Shown: positions 14,861 through 24,600, counted from the first letter of the stretch. The stretch is DNA of 34,484 nucleotides from Segetimicrobium sp035279545 (GCA_035279545.1 DATEHM010000104.1:1-34484), one strand, 5' to 3'. Made by a program: numbers and translations. The notes: generated by a model not told the origin, from the sequence alone.

Positions 14861-15729
14861 ACGCCCAGCAAACGCCGCTGCGGCGCCGGCGCGGGCTGTG
14901 GAGCGACGCGCTCGGCCGCATCGTGCAGAACCGGGGGGCAACCGCCGGCGGGATCGTCTTCCTGCTTATCGTCGTGGCCGCGGCGGCCGCGCCGCAGCTG
15001 GCTCCAGACAATCCGATCCGGCTGAACGTCTCCGAGTCGCTCGAGTCGCCAGGCCCGCATCATTGGCTGGGGACCGACCAGTTCGGCCGCGACATCCTCA
15101 CCCGGATCCTCTACGGCGCTCGCGTCTCGGTGGCGATGGGTCTGGTCGCGGTGATGATCTCGGTCGCAGGCGGCTCGGTGCTGGGATTGTTGTCGGGGTA
15201 CTATCGGGGGACGGTCGACCTCGTCATCATGCGCGTGGTGGACGTCATGCTCGCATTTCCGGGCATCTTGCTCGCCCTCGTCATCATCGCCGTGCTCGGG
15301 CCCAACCTGACGAGCGCGATGATCGCCGTCGGAGTGTCGGGGATGCCCGTGTTCATCCGTGTCGTTCGGGGCTCGACGCTCGCGGTGCGCGAGTTCCAGT
15401 ACGTCGAGGCGGCACGGGTGGCCGGGTGCGGCGACCTGCGCATTGTCTTCCGCCACGTGCTGCCGAACGTGTCGGCGCCGGTGATCGTCCTCGTGACGCT
15501 CGGCATCCCAAGCGCGATCATCGCCGGAGCAGCCCTCAGCTTCCTCGGCCTCGGCATCCGGCCCCCCACTCCCGACTGGGGGGAGATGCTCAGCAACGGG
15601 CGGTCGTTCATGAGCACCGCGTGGTGGTTGTCTACGTTTCCGGGTCTCGCGATCGTCGTCATCGTCATGGCCATCAACCTGTTCGGGGACGGCCTGCGGG
15701 ATGCGCTCGATCCCCGTTTGAAGCTGTGA
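14857..15729 (+). CDS. ABC transporter permease, DppC/OppC type
   Basis: This 290-aa second permease has a cytoplasmic basic N-terminus, a first helix 'GIVFLLIVVAAAAAPQLAP', the conserved 'HHWLGTDQFGRDILTRILYG' (about residues 66-85) and the EAA loop 'YVEAARVAGCGDLRIVFRHV'. It ends in 'LFGDGLRDALDPRL', the hallmark of DppC. The ATG at 14857 overlaps the stop of the DppB gene, so the pair is translationally coupled. No ATP-binding subunits follow; the operon continues into enzymes. The importer must use ATPases encoded elsewhere, as happens for some sugar and peptide importers. Confidence 0.95.
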   Translation: MNAQQTPLRRRRGLWSDALGRIVQNRGATAGGIVFLLIVVAAAAAPQLAPDNPIRLNVSESLESPGPHHWLGTDQFGRDILTRILYGARVSVAMGLVAVMISVAGGSVLGLLSGYYRGTVDLVIMRVVDVMLAFPGILLALVIIAVLGPNLTSAMIAVGVSGMPVFIRVVRGSTLAVREFQYVEAARVAGCGDLRIVFRHVLPNVSAPVIVLVTLGIPSAIIAGAALSFLGLGIRPPTPDWGEMLSNGRSFMSTAWWLSTFPGLAIVVIVMAINLFGDGLRDALDPRLKL

Positions 15730-15761
15730 CCCGCGCCCCTCGGACGAAGGGAGACGGATCT

Positions 15762-17006
15762 ATGGGATCGATCGTGCGGACGCACGTGGTCCGCTGCGGC
15801 ACGCTGCTGGACGGGGTGGGAGGCGTTCGCCACGACGTTGCCGTGACCGTGGAGGACGGCCGCATCGCCGACATCGCTGCCTGGGGCGAAGCGAGACGAC
15901 CGCCCGGCGTGGGCGTCGTCGACGTCGGCGGACTCGTGGTGTTGCCCGGGTTGTTCGACTGCCACGACCACCTGGCGGCCCCGGTGGGGAGTCTGGCGGA
16001 GCGCAGCGCGACGCCGCCCTCCCTCCACGTGCTGCGGGTGGCGGAAACGATGCGCAGCATGCTGCAGGCGGGATTCACCACCGTACGCGATCTCGGCGGC
16101 CTGGACCTCGGGCTGAAGCGGGCGGTAGAAGAGGGGCTCCTGGCGGGGCCGCGCGTGCTCATCTGCCTGGCCATCATCACCCAGACGGCGGGATTGAGCG
16201 ACGCCACGAACGCCGCCGGGTTCAACGCCGACGTCCTCAGGCTGCCGGGAGCCCCAGACGGCGTCTGCGACGGCGCGGACCGGCTCCGCCAGCTGACGCG
16301 GCGGCTCATCCGAGCCGGCGCCGACTTCATCAAGATCGCCACGACCGGCGGGGTGAGCTCGAGGATCAGCGACGTGCTGACCCGCGAGTTTACCTTCGAA
16401 GAGGTCCGCGCGGTCGTCGATGAGGCGCGTGCGTTCGGGCGTCCCGTCGCCGCCCATGCCTATGGGGGAGAGGGGCTCAAAAATGCGCTGCGGGCAGGTG
16501 TGCATTCCGTGGAACACCTCGGCCCCCTCGATGACGAGGACATCGCGACGATGGTCCGGCAGGGCACCTATCTCGTGCCGACGCTGCTGAATATGCGCGT
16601 CCGCCAGGAAATGGCCGGGGAGCCGGGTGCCCTGTCTCCGTACAGCATCCAAAAAGCCGCCGAGATCGCGCCGCTGCAGAAGGGGGTCTTCGCCCGTGCG
16701 CACCGCGCGGGGGTGCGTATTGCGGCCGGGACGGATTCGCGCGGACTGCGTTCCGGCGGCAACGGCAGGGAGTTGAGCCTCCTCGTGGAGTACGGGATGA
16801 GCCCCATGGAGGCGATCTGCGCCGCGACGTCCGTCGCCGCCGCGTGCTGCAACGTGCCGGACGCCGGATGCCTGCGGGCGGGAATGTGCGCCGATCTGAT
16901 CGCGGTAGATGGGAATCCGCTGGACGACATCGGGGTGCTCTCGGACATCGACCGGGTCGCCCTGGTGATGCGCGGCGGCGACGTTTTCAGGAACCGAGTT
17001 GCGTGA
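15762..17006 (+). CDS. Metal-dependent amidohydrolase (imidazolonepropionase/prolidase-like)
   Basis: This 414-aa enzyme of the amidohydrolase superfamily hydrolyses C-N (or lactone) bonds with one or two divalent metals. The ligand set is complete: 'DCHDH' (H68, H70), the lysine of 'FIKIATTGG' (K191, which can be carboxylated to bridge a binuclear site), H232 in 'AHAYGG', H252 in 'HSVEHLG' and D325 in 'AGTDS'. The N- and C-terminal pieces ('GGLVVLPGLFD', 'GMCADLIAVDGNPL') form the beta-sandwich. The subgroup matches Xaa-Pro/imidazolonepropionase-like enzymes. The ATG at 15762 has AAGGGAG upstream. Being just behind the importer genes, it probably degrades the imported compound. Confidence 0.93.
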   Translation: MGSIVRTHVVRCGTLLDGVGGVRHDVAVTVEDGRIADIAAWGEARRPPGVGVVDVGGLVVLPGLFDCHDHLAAPVGSLAERSATPPSLHVLRVAETMRSMLQAGFTTVRDLGGLDLGLKRAVEEGLLAGPRVLICLAIITQTAGLSDATNAAGFNADVLRLPGAPDGVCDGADRLRQLTRRLIRAGADFIKIATTGGVSSRISDVLTREFTFEEVRAVVDEARAFGRPVAAHAYGGEGLKNALRAGVHSVEHLGPLDDEDIATMVRQGTYLVPTLLNMRVRQEMAGEPGALSPYSIQKAAEIAPLQKGVFARAHRAGVRIAAGTDSRGLRSGGNGRELSLLVEYGMSPMEAICAATSVAAACCNVPDAGCLRAGMCADLIAVDGNPLDDIGVLSDIDRVALVMRGGDVFRNRVA

Positions 17007-17019
17007 CGAGGAGGCCGCT

Positions 17020-17838
17020 ATGACGGGAGAGTTCGCCGGGAAGGTCGTGATCGTCTCGGGTGGGGCGCAGGGGGTCAGCAGCGTGGTCCTCCGGAGGTTC
17101 GCGCAGGCGGGGGCTCGAGCCGTGATCGCCGACATCGACGACGAGCGCGCCGCCGCCGGCATGCGAGAGCTCAAAGCGCAGGGCTGCGACGTCGGCTTTG
17201 TCCGCACCGACGTGCGCGACAGCGCGCAGGTAAACGCGATGGTGGACCGCGTCGTCCAAGAGTCAGGACGGGTCGACGTCGCGGTTCACGGCGCCGGCGT
17301 GGGGGTGCACAAGGAGATCGTCGACCTGACCGACGACGAGTGGGACTTGCAGATCGACGTGCAGTTGCGGGGAGCGTTCCTGCTGAGCCGGGCGGTGGGC
17401 CGTCGGCTGATCGCGCAGGGGCACGGGGGCCGGATCATCTTGATCGGTTCCACCTCAGGGAACAACGCGCGCGTACAGGGAGGTCCCCACGCCGCATCGA
17501 AGGCCGGCGAGATCCAACTGGCCCGTGTGATGGCGCTGGAGATGGGACGTCACCGAATCACGGTGAACGTCGTCTCCCCGGGGCTGACGGACATCGCGGG
17601 GATTTCGCGATCGACGCAGACGCCAGAGTACCAGCGGGCTTTCATCGCGCAGGTGCCGCTCGGACGTCTGGCGGTGCCCGACGAGATCGCAGATGCCGTC
17701 CTGTTTTTCGCCTCGGACCGCGCGCGGTTCATCACCGGGCAGGTGCTCTGCGTGGACGGCGGGTATTCGGCGGGCAAGCTCGCGGTGCAAGGACCCAGCG
17801 TCGCGGCTTATTACGGGCAGGTCGGCGCCGGCAGGTAG
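17020..17838 (+). CDS. SDR-family oxidoreductase lacking canonical catalytic residues
   Basis: This 272-aa Rossmann protein aligns end to end with classical short-chain dehydrogenases: a cofactor loop near 13-20, 'DIDD' after beta-2, 'PGLTDIAG' and the C-terminal 'FITGQVLCVDGGYSAG'. However, the cofactor motif reads SGGAQGVS, so the third glycine is serine; NNAG reads HGAG; the conserved asparagine of alpha-4 is glutamine (Q115); and the catalytic YxxxK reads HAASK, with histidine at 157 (codon CAC) while S144 and K161 remain. The ATG at 17020 has GAGGAGG directly upstream. It lies 13 bases after the amidohydrolase. It is either an inactive or repurposed SDR, or one with unusual chemistry. 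Confidence 0.9.
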   Translation: MTGEFAGKVVIVSGGAQGVSSVVLRRFAQAGARAVIADIDDERAAAGMRELKAQGCDVGFVRTDVRDSAQVNAMVDRVVQESGRVDVAVHGAGVGVHKEIVDLTDDEWDLQIDVQLRGAFLLSRAVGRRLIAQGHGGRIILIGSTSGNNARVQGGPHAASKAGEIQLARVMALEMGRHRITVNVVSPGLTDIAGISRSTQTPEYQRAFIAQVPLGRLAVPDEIADAVLFFASDRARFITGQVLCVDGGYSAGKLAVQGPSVAAYYGQVGAGR

Positions 17839-18132
17839 GTGTGCGCATCCCGGAGGTCCCGCCTCGTCGGAACAAAAGGCGAACGTGGGTTCCGGACGCA
17901 TTCTTCCGGCCGCGTCCGGGCGCTCGTCCCGCGCATCACCGACATCTTCCTGCCGATCTCGTTTGTCCTCCTCGCGGTAGCGGTCGTCGCGGTTCATAAT
18001 TCAAGCACGTTGCCCGCGCAGCTGGCGTGAAGTATTGTCGGATGGATCCGCGTACGCCCAAACCGGCCATGCGGGCGTCGTGGCGAGATCGGGGAGCGAC
18101 AGGGCACACAGCACTGCATCGGGGAGGCGTGC

Positions 18133-19209
18133 ATGGCGAAAATTGCGATCGTGGGCTGCGGGGGAATCGGGGGTTTGGCGGGGTTCTACATGGCCCGCGC
18201 GGGCGAGCGCGTGCTGTTCGTCGATCAAAACACCGAACACGCGCGGGCAATCCGTAAGCGCGGGATCTCTGTAAACGGGGTCTACGGCCCAATGGTGATC
18301 CCGCCGCAGCACGCCTGCACGCCCGGCGAGATCGCCGAGCCGCTCGAGGGCTTGGTATTCCTGGCGTGCAAATCGCAGGCGACGGATGCGGCGATGCGCG
18401 GGATCGCCGCACATCTGGCGCCTTCGGCGTGCGTGGTATCGTTGCAAAATGGCATGAACGAGGACGCGATCGCAGGCCTGGTGGGGCCCGGGCGCACGAT
18501 GGGCGCCCTCCCCGACTACGGTGGCGCGTATTTGGGCCCAGGCGTGCTGGAGGCGGTGCACGAGGGAACGGTGTACGTCGGTGAGCTCGACGGCAGTTTA
18601 ACGCCGCGCGTCCGCGAGGCGGCCCGGCTGCTCGGGATCGGGCCCAACGCGTGCGAAGTCCTCACCGACATCGTAGGGCGGCTGTGGACTAAGCACGTCT
18701 ACAATTCGCAGATCGTCGTGACCGCGCTCATCAACGGCACGGTCGTCGAGGTTCTCGGCAACAACGACGTCCGGCGCCTCGCCGGAGCGGCTGTGCGCGA
18801 GGCGATGCGGGTGTCCGACGCCGCCGGCGTCCGCCTGCACGCCGATCGTTGGTTCGACCCCGCACTATACAATCCGGCAACGCCCGCAGAGACGGCGCGG
18901 TTACTCGCGACGTACGACCGGTTGGTGAGGCACCTCGGCGGTCACCAGGTCAGCGACGGGCCGGGCGGTTACAGGTACGTCAAGAAGGCGAGCGGCATTC
19001 ACTGGGACCTCGTGTATCGCCGGCGCAAGAGCGAGGCGTCATATCTGACCGTCTGTACCCACGCCGCCCGGTACGGGGTCGCCGTCCCTCTGAACACCAA
19101 GATCGTCGGGATGATCGAAGAGGTCGAGGACGGGAAACGCGAGCTCGGCCGGCACAACATCGTGGAAGGCAACGCCTACGCGGTGCAGGTCGGGGCCGCG
19201 CTTCCCTGA
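18133..19209 (+). CDS. Ketopantoate reductase (ApbA/PanE) family dehydrogenase
   Basis: This 358-aa NAD(P)H-dependent 2-oxoacid reductase homologue has an N-terminal Rossmann motif GCGGIGG (about 8-14), 'LACKSQAT' containing the conserved lysine K80, 'SLQNGMNE' and a C-terminal helical domain with the catalytic lysine in 'LWTKHVYNS' (K187). It is about 50 residues longer than typical PanE and is not next to other pantothenate genes. Its place downstream of the importer, amidohydrolase and SDR suggests a role in the same catabolic route rather than in vitamin synthesis. The ATG has GGGGAGG upstream. A 294-base gap separates it from the SDR gene, so it may have its own promoter. Confidence 0.88.
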   Translation: MAKIAIVGCGGIGGLAGFYMARAGERVLFVDQNTEHARAIRKRGISVNGVYGPMVIPPQHACTPGEIAEPLEGLVFLACKSQATDAAMRGIAAHLAPSACVVSLQNGMNEDAIAGLVGPGRTMGALPDYGGAYLGPGVLEAVHEGTVYVGELDGSLTPRVREAARLLGIGPNACEVLTDIVGRLWTKHVYNSQIVVTALINGTVVEVLGNNDVRRLAGAAVREAMRVSDAAGVRLHADRWFDPALYNPATPAETARLLATYDRLVRHLGGHQVSDGPGGYRYVKKASGIHWDLVYRRRKSEASYLTVCTHAARYGVAVPLNTKIVGMIEEVEDGKRELGRHNIVEGNAYAVQVGAALP

Positions 19210-19637
19210 CGCGGCCGCCCGGCGGATACATTCATCGACCGGAGGGGTTCCCCCGGCCGCCGGAGAGGCGCTACGCGCCGACTCTTCTCCTCGGCGCTGA
19301 GGGCGGCAGTGCGATGCGCAGGGATCGCATGGATGGCCGCCACTCACAAAGACCCGAGCCGGTCACGATTCGCGGGCGAACGAGTCCGGAGTCACGAACC
19401 GCCCGGTGTTCCCTTTTGTTTCACCACCCGCAAACACCAACTCCTGGCGCCCACGCAGCCCGGTCCACGCGACGGGACCCCATCGCTAAAAAGTCGAAGC
19501 CCCCATTATCAATGAGAATCTGTTCAAGAATGCCTGCCCTGTCCGTTCGGGCAGGGGCGCCCCGGATCGTTTTGCCAGTGAACGCCGCTCAACCAAACGA
19601 TATGCTGGTGTACGGGGACGTGCCAAAGGAGGACGCC
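19210..19637. other. Intergenic region with two hairpins
   Basis: The 428 bases after the ketopantoate-reductase-like gene contain an imperfect GC hairpin at 19239-19256 (CCGG-A-GGGG / CCCCCGG), which may end the catabolic operon. A perfect 7-bp hairpin CCTGCCC/GGGCAGG lies at 19533-19555, about 80 bases before the next start codon. I see no gene and no standard -35/-10 pair. Confidence 0.45.
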
Positions 19638-20039
19638 ATGTCTGTCCGTGGTTCTGGCCAAACTATCAAGATCAGCGTTTCGGCCTGGGAAGGAATCACC
19701 GCGCATGCGCACCGGTTCGGAGGAACCGAGTATCGCTTGGGAAGCCGGGAGATCGGCCACGTCCACGGTGACGGTCTGGTGGACATCCCGTTCCCCAGCA
19801 AAGTGCGGAACGAGATCGTGTCGGCGGGGCAGGCCGCGCCACACCACGTTCTGCCGGAGAGCGGGTGGGTGAGTGTCTATATCCGAGAGCCGCAGGACGT
19901 TGAGCGGGCGGTCGGCCTCCTGCGGCGGTCATATGAAATCGCCGTAAGCCACAGGATGAGATCGCGCGCCGAGGATCCCTCGCGCCCCGGCATGAGCAAC
20001 ATGCCGCCCTCGAATGAAGCACGCGGAGGACCTCAGTGA
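19638..20039 (+). CDS. DUF5519 / luciferase-family small protein
   Basis: This 133-aa protein contains the recognisable block 'EYRLGSREIGHVHGDG' followed by 'LVDIPFPSKVRNEIVSAG' and 'APHHVLPESGWVSVYIRE', a pattern typical of the small family called DUF5519 or 'luciferase family protein'. Its biochemical role is not established. The histidines in 'GHVHGD' and 'PHHVLP' are the conserved features. An excellent AAAGGAGG ribosome site sits five bases before the ATG at 19638. The gene overlaps the NIPSNAP gene by four bases, so the two are co-translated. The tail after residue 105 is poorly structured. Confidence 0.88.
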   Translation: MSVRGSGQTIKISVSAWEGITAHAHRFGGTEYRLGSREIGHVHGDGLVDIPFPSKVRNEIVSAGQAAPHHVLPESGWVSVYIREPQDVERAVGLLRRSYEIAVSHRMRSRAEDPSRPGMSNMPPSNEARGGPQ

Positions 20040-20374
20040 TCCACCAACTTCGAATCTACGAGATTTTCGAGCGGAACAAGCCCGCCTTCCACGCGCGCTT
20101 CCGCGACCACGCCGCGCGCATCATGCGAGCGTACGGTTTCGACATTATCGCCATGTGGGAGGCAAGGACGCCCCGCCGGAGCGAATTCGTCTATCTGTTG
20201 GCGTGGCCGGATGAGGAAACAAAGGCGGCGGCGTGGGCTAAGTTCATGGCGGATGAGAAATGGAGGGAGATCAAGCGCGTGACGAGCGTGGAGCACGGCG
20301 ACCTCGTCGGCGAAATCGAGGATCGTGTGCTCGTGCCCGCCGAGAATTCGCCGTCAATCCTCTTACGCGGTTGA
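20036..20374 (+). CDS. NIPSNAP-family protein
   Basis: This 112-aa dimeric alpha/beta ferredoxin-like protein opens with 'IHQLRIYEIFERNKPAFHARF', the hallmark NIPSNAP strand and helix, followed by 'ARIMRAYGFDIIAMWEA', 'EFVYLLAWPDEETKAAAW' and 'EKWREIKR'. Bacterial members are mostly uncharacterised; some sit near oxidoreductases and may bind small ligands. The GTG at 20036 overlaps the previous stop (GTGA) and has GGAGG seven bases upstream. It is co-expressed with the DUF5519 gene. Confidence 0.9.
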   Translation: MIHQLRIYEIFERNKPAFHARFRDHAARIMRAYGFDIIAMWEARTPRRSEFVYLLAWPDEETKAAAWAKFMADEKWREIKRVTSVEHGDLVGEIEDRVLVPAENSPSILLRG

Positions 20375-20576
20375 CCTGCGCGCGCCAGGTTCTCGACAAC
20401 GGCAATCTGGCCCCAGATGTCCGCCGGCGCGACGACCCGCGCCGCCCGGCGGAATCCGTGATTCTCTGAGGCCACGAGGATAGCAGCGAGGAAGCGGGCG
20501 ATGACGTTGAGAACAGCCATCGAGGCCGCGCTAGCGGGAAGGCACTCGGGTACAGTTTGACACAAGGGGATGACCC

Positions 20577-21341
20577 GTGTCGGTGCGGGATTTCTACGAC
20601 GGACTTGCCCCAGACTATCACCTTGTCTATGAAGACTGGCAGGCCGCGGTCGAACGACAGGGCGCCGCGCTGGATCGACTGATCCGCGCCATCCACAAGA
20701 ACCCAATCGATGTGCTTGATTGTTCATGCGGAATCGGGACGCAAGCGATCGGCCTGGCCCGTCTTGGCTACCGAGTCCAAGGGACGGACATCAGCGAACG
20801 CTCGCTCGAACGCGCACGCATTGAGGCGGCACGCTTTGGTGTCGACATCGCTTTTGCCGCCTGTGACTTTCGTGATCTCAAACCGGTGCAGGGTGCGTTC
20901 GATGCCGTTATCTCTTGCGATAATGCGATCCCGCACCTCCTCACCGATGAGGACCTCTCACTGGCGTTTCGGGCAATGCGGTCAAAACTGCGACCCGGCG
21001 GCCTACTGGTGATCAGCGTTCGTGACTACGACGAGGCACTGGTCGATCGTCCAGCCACGGCTACGCCGCAGATCAACCCAGGCCCGCCGCGCAAGGTCCT
21101 CGTACGACTCCAGGACTGGGACAGCTCTGACAGCCCAATGTACACCGTCCATTTTCTCGTACTGTCCGAAGGCCTGGCGGGATGGACAGTTGCGCACCAC
21201 AGCAGCCGTTACCGGGCGGTTGGACGAGCGACGCTCACTCGGACTGCTGAAGACGTCGGGTTCACCCAGGTGACCTGGTACTCGGGCAAAGACGTCGGGT
21301 TCCACCAACCGGTCATGACCGCCGTGAACGTAATCAGTTAA
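20577..21341 (+). CDS. Class I SAM-dependent methyltransferase
   Basis: This 254-aa protein has the Rossmann-like methyltransferase fold. Motif I is 'VLDCSCGIGTQAIGLA' (about residues 46-61), the acidic end of beta-2 is in 'VQGTDISE', motif II is in 'FAACDFRDL', and motif IV is 'FDAVISCDNAIPHL'. The start 'FYDGLAPDYHLVYEDW' resembles glycine/sarcosine N-methyltransferase-like and UbiE-like enzymes, but the acceptor cannot be fixed. A GTG at 20577 follows an AAGGGGATG ribosome region. The gene is the last before the tRNA-derived repeat at 21420, outside the integrated element. Confidence 0.9.
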   Translation: MSVRDFYDGLAPDYHLVYEDWQAAVERQGAALDRLIRAIHKNPIDVLDCSCGIGTQAIGLARLGYRVQGTDISERSLERARIEAARFGVDIAFAACDFRDLKPVQGAFDAVISCDNAIPHLLTDEDLSLAFRAMRSKLRPGGLLVISVRDYDEALVDRPATATPQINPGPPRKVLVRLQDWDSSDSPMYTVHFLVLSEGLAGWTVAHHSSRYRAVGRATLTRTAEDVGFTQVTWYSGKDVGFHQPVMTAVNVIS

Positions 21342-21419
21342 GGGGAGACTCTGAAGTGACACTGATACAACAACGAGCGGCCGATGTCCCGCAACTAAAT
21401 ACGGTGGGTGGGACGGGCG

Positions 21420-21453
21420 TTGAACCTGCGACCTCATCCGTGTGAAGGATGCG
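21420..21453. repeat. Left attachment-site repeat (attL-like), tRNA-Val fragment
   Basis: This 34-base block is identical to 25978-26011 and corresponds to the anticodon stem-loop through the T-loop of tRNA-Val(CAC). Outward from it (21403-21419) similarity to the tRNA acceptor end persists but with several mismatches, and the stems no longer pair. It marks the distal end of the element. Confidence 0.9.
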
Positions 21454-21488
21454 TCCACTCCTTGTATTTCAAGGCCCAGCGGAGGGCT

Positions 21489-21506
21489 GCTAACGACAGG
21501 CTAACG
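21489..21506. repeat. Paired GCTAACG motifs, left end of element
   Basis: GCTAACG at 21489-21495 and 21500-21506 (11 bases start to start) lie 35 bases inside the left attachment repeat. The same pair with the same spacing and orientation lies near the right end, so they are good candidates for recombinase arm-binding sites. Confidence 0.6.
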
Positions 21507-21685
21507 TTTCCGGGGAGGTAATGCCGCATAGGAGCGCGTGCCGGAGTGTTACTGCCGACCGCTCCCTCTGCGTGCCCGACCCCAAACCCCCACTCCGGAC
21601 ACGCAAAGTGCCAACGGGATCACCCCTTTGACCGATAGTTCCTGACTCCGCGATATCCAACAAATCTAGCCTGTCGCGTCCACTC

Positions 21686-24600
21686 TTATTCCAGGGCTAA
21701 GCGATTGACCGCAGCGACCTCGGTTGCGATGAGCTGCTCGACTTTGCCGATTTCGGCATCGACGCGCGCCATGACCTCTTTCGAGACGGCCGCCGCCTGC
21801 TTCGTCGGCGCGGTATCGGCCAGGGATACCGTATTGATCAGATCTATGAGAGTATCATTGAGACCTGCGGGGTTGCGCAGCACGTCGCGATCCGACTCGC
21901 GATGGACGTCCACTAGCACGGTTTCGACCGCCGACAGCCGCTCCACCACGGCCGCTGTCCGCGCAACAAGATCGCGTGTGGCGGTTTCCGATCCCGCCGC
22001 CAGTACCGCAAACCTTTGCTTCAGCCGACGGATGCGATTAACCGTCGCGTGGACCTTGCCGAGTGATGCCGTCAATTCCCGCAAGAGTTCGAACTGCGCG
22101 CGGTACGCCTCCGGCGTCGTCGAGAGGCGCGGATCCTTCACGACCGAGAATTCCGCAGCCATGGTCTCCGAACCCAGCGACATCTCCACACGATATCGGT
22201 CCGGCGCCACCGTGGGCCCGGTCGGTGGATCGGCCGGCTCCGCCAGCGGCTTGTTGCGCGGTGGAGCGAGGTTGATATCGAGCGTCTCGGGCCCCGGATA
22301 TTTGAGGTCCCACACGAACCGGTTGAGCCCGGGGCGAGCCGAGGGGCGTTTCGCGGCCGGCAAAGTACTGTCGTCGCTGCGAAAGCTCGCGATCGCGGCC
22401 CCCGAGGCGTCACGGAATGTGAGCGAAACCGGGCCGGAAACGCCGTCGTCCAGCCAATAATAGATGATCGCGCCGTTCGGCGGGTTCTCTCCGACATCGA
22501 GATATTCGCGCCCACTCGTCCCGTCCGGCCTGCGAAAAGTTCGGATACCACCGCCTACTCCGGGGGCGATCGCGAACGCGACGCCGCTCGGCCGGAGACT
22601 TCGCAGGGCCCCGAAATGCAGCTTGTTACGAACCGTCGTGCGTGGCTCAAAGAGGCGACTTCCCTCTTTGCCCTCGACGAAGCTTCTGAGCGGCGTGATA
22701 TCGTCCAAGATCCAGAAAGAGCGACCGTGGGTCCCCACCACCAGGTCCGCCCCCTTGATCTTCAGATCATAGACCGGTGCGACCGGCAGGCCTCCGCCCA
22801 TGCGCATCCAGCTGCGCCCGTCGTTCAGGGTAAAATAGACGCCGGTCTCGGTGCCGGCGAACAACAGTCCCTTGCGCACCGGGTCCGCACGCACGACGCG
22901 GGTGATCTCGTTATCCGGGAAATCGCCGTTGATCGATTCGAAACGTCGCCCACCGTCGGTGCTGCGGAACAGGTACGGACAGTAATCCGCGAGCTTGTAG
23001 CGTGTCGCCGCGAGATAGATCGTGTCCGGGTCGTGCGGCGAGATCTCGACGCACCCAACATACGCGAGCGCCGGCATTTTGGGTGGCGTGACGTTCTGCC
23101 AGTTCTTGCCGCCGTCTCGCGTCACATGAACGAGCCCGTCATCGGTTGAGGCCCACAACTCCTCCGGCCGGTGCGGCGATGGGGCGAGCGACGCGCACGT
23201 CGCGTGCACCTCCGCCCCGGCGCTTTCATGCGTGATGTCGCCGCCGGAAGGCCCTTGACGGTTCTTGTCGTTGAGGCTCAAATCCGGTGAAATTTCTTCC
23301 CAGCTCATGCCCTGGTCGCGACTGCGAAACACGTGGTTCCCGGCCGCGTAGAGTGTGCCGCTGTCGTGCGGTGAAAAAACGATCGGGAACGTCCAGGCGA
23401 AGCGGTATCGCATGTCCTTGGGTGCGATGCCGGTCGATTCCTCGGGCCAGATATTGACCAACTGGATCTGCCGGGTGCGGTGATCGTAACGCTGCAACGC
23501 CCCGGCACCGCCGGGGCTCGAGCCGATCGCGCCGCAAAAGACAATATTCGGCTCATCGGGATTGACCGCAATGAAGCCGCTTTCCCCTGTGCCGGGATAG
23601 GTGCAGTCGTCGAGGGTGATCGCACCCCAGACGGCGGCGTTCGGCACTGAGATCGAGGTATTGTCCTGCTGCGTGCCGTACACACGATAGGGATACTGGT
23701 TGTCGATGTCGATCCGATAGAACTGCGCCGTCGGCTGGTTGTAGATCGACGACCATGTCTCACCGCCGTTGAAGCTGACGCAAGCGCCGCCGTCGTTTCC
23801 CTCGATCATCCGGTTCGGATCGGCAGGATCGATCCAGAGATCGTGGTTGTCGCCGTGCGGTGTCTGGATCTCTGTGAAGCCGCTCCCACCGTCGGTCGAT
23901 TTCCAGAGCTGAAAATTGGCGACGTAGACCGTCTCGCCGTGGCAGGGATCGGCGAACACATGCGTGTAGTACCAGGGCCGATGCATGAGGTCGCGATTGG
24001 ATGAGACGAGCGCCCAGTTCTCTCCGTAATCCTCCGATCGGTAGAGCCCCGTCTTCTCGGCTTCCGTCTCCACCAGCGCCCAAACGCGGCCCGAGTGGGC
24101 GGGCGACACCGCAACGCCGATCTTGCCGAGAGGACCCGCCGGCAGACCCGGATACCGCGAGATCTCCGTCCAGCTCTCGCCGCCGTCTGTCGAGCGAAAC
24201 AGGCCGCTTCCCGGCCCTCCGCTCGACAGGTTCCAGAAGTTCCGGCGCGCCTGCCAGAAGGCCGCAAAGAGGATGCGGGGATTGTTCGGGTCCATCGACA
24301 GATCAACGGCGCCCGAATTAACGTCTCGATAGAGCACCTTGCGCCAGGTCTTTCCACCGTCCTCCGATCGGAATACCCCGCGTTCCTCGTTTGCGCCGAA
24401 CGCGTCGCCGAGCGCGGCGACATAGACGAGATCGGGGTCTCGCGGATGGATGCGGATGCGCCCGATGAACCGGGTCTGGCGGAGACCGAGATGGCGCCAA
24501 GCGCGGCCGGCATCGGTCGATTTGTAAACACCGTCGCCATAGGAGACATCGAGCCGGATCGCGGTTTCTCCGGTGCCGGCATAAATCACGTTGGGGTCCG

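Noticed and set aside
14419..17006. Very long overlapping frames through the permease and amidohydrolase region
   Set aside because: These are high-GC read-through in frame with the real genes; true starts are fixed by the ATGA overlap at 14857 and the ribosome site before 15762.
17839..18030. 63-codon plus-strand frame with a hydrophobic segment 'IFLPISFVLLAVAVVAVH'
   Set aside because: No ribosome site, the GTG start follows the SDR stop directly, and the N-terminal half has no protein character. A fragment of a lost membrane gene is possible but not supported.
20191..20727. Minus-strand 178-codon frame across the NIPSNAP and methyltransferase genes
   Set aside because: It overlaps two well-supported plus-strand genes. 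The middle part reads somewhat like protein, but there is no start signal or family match.
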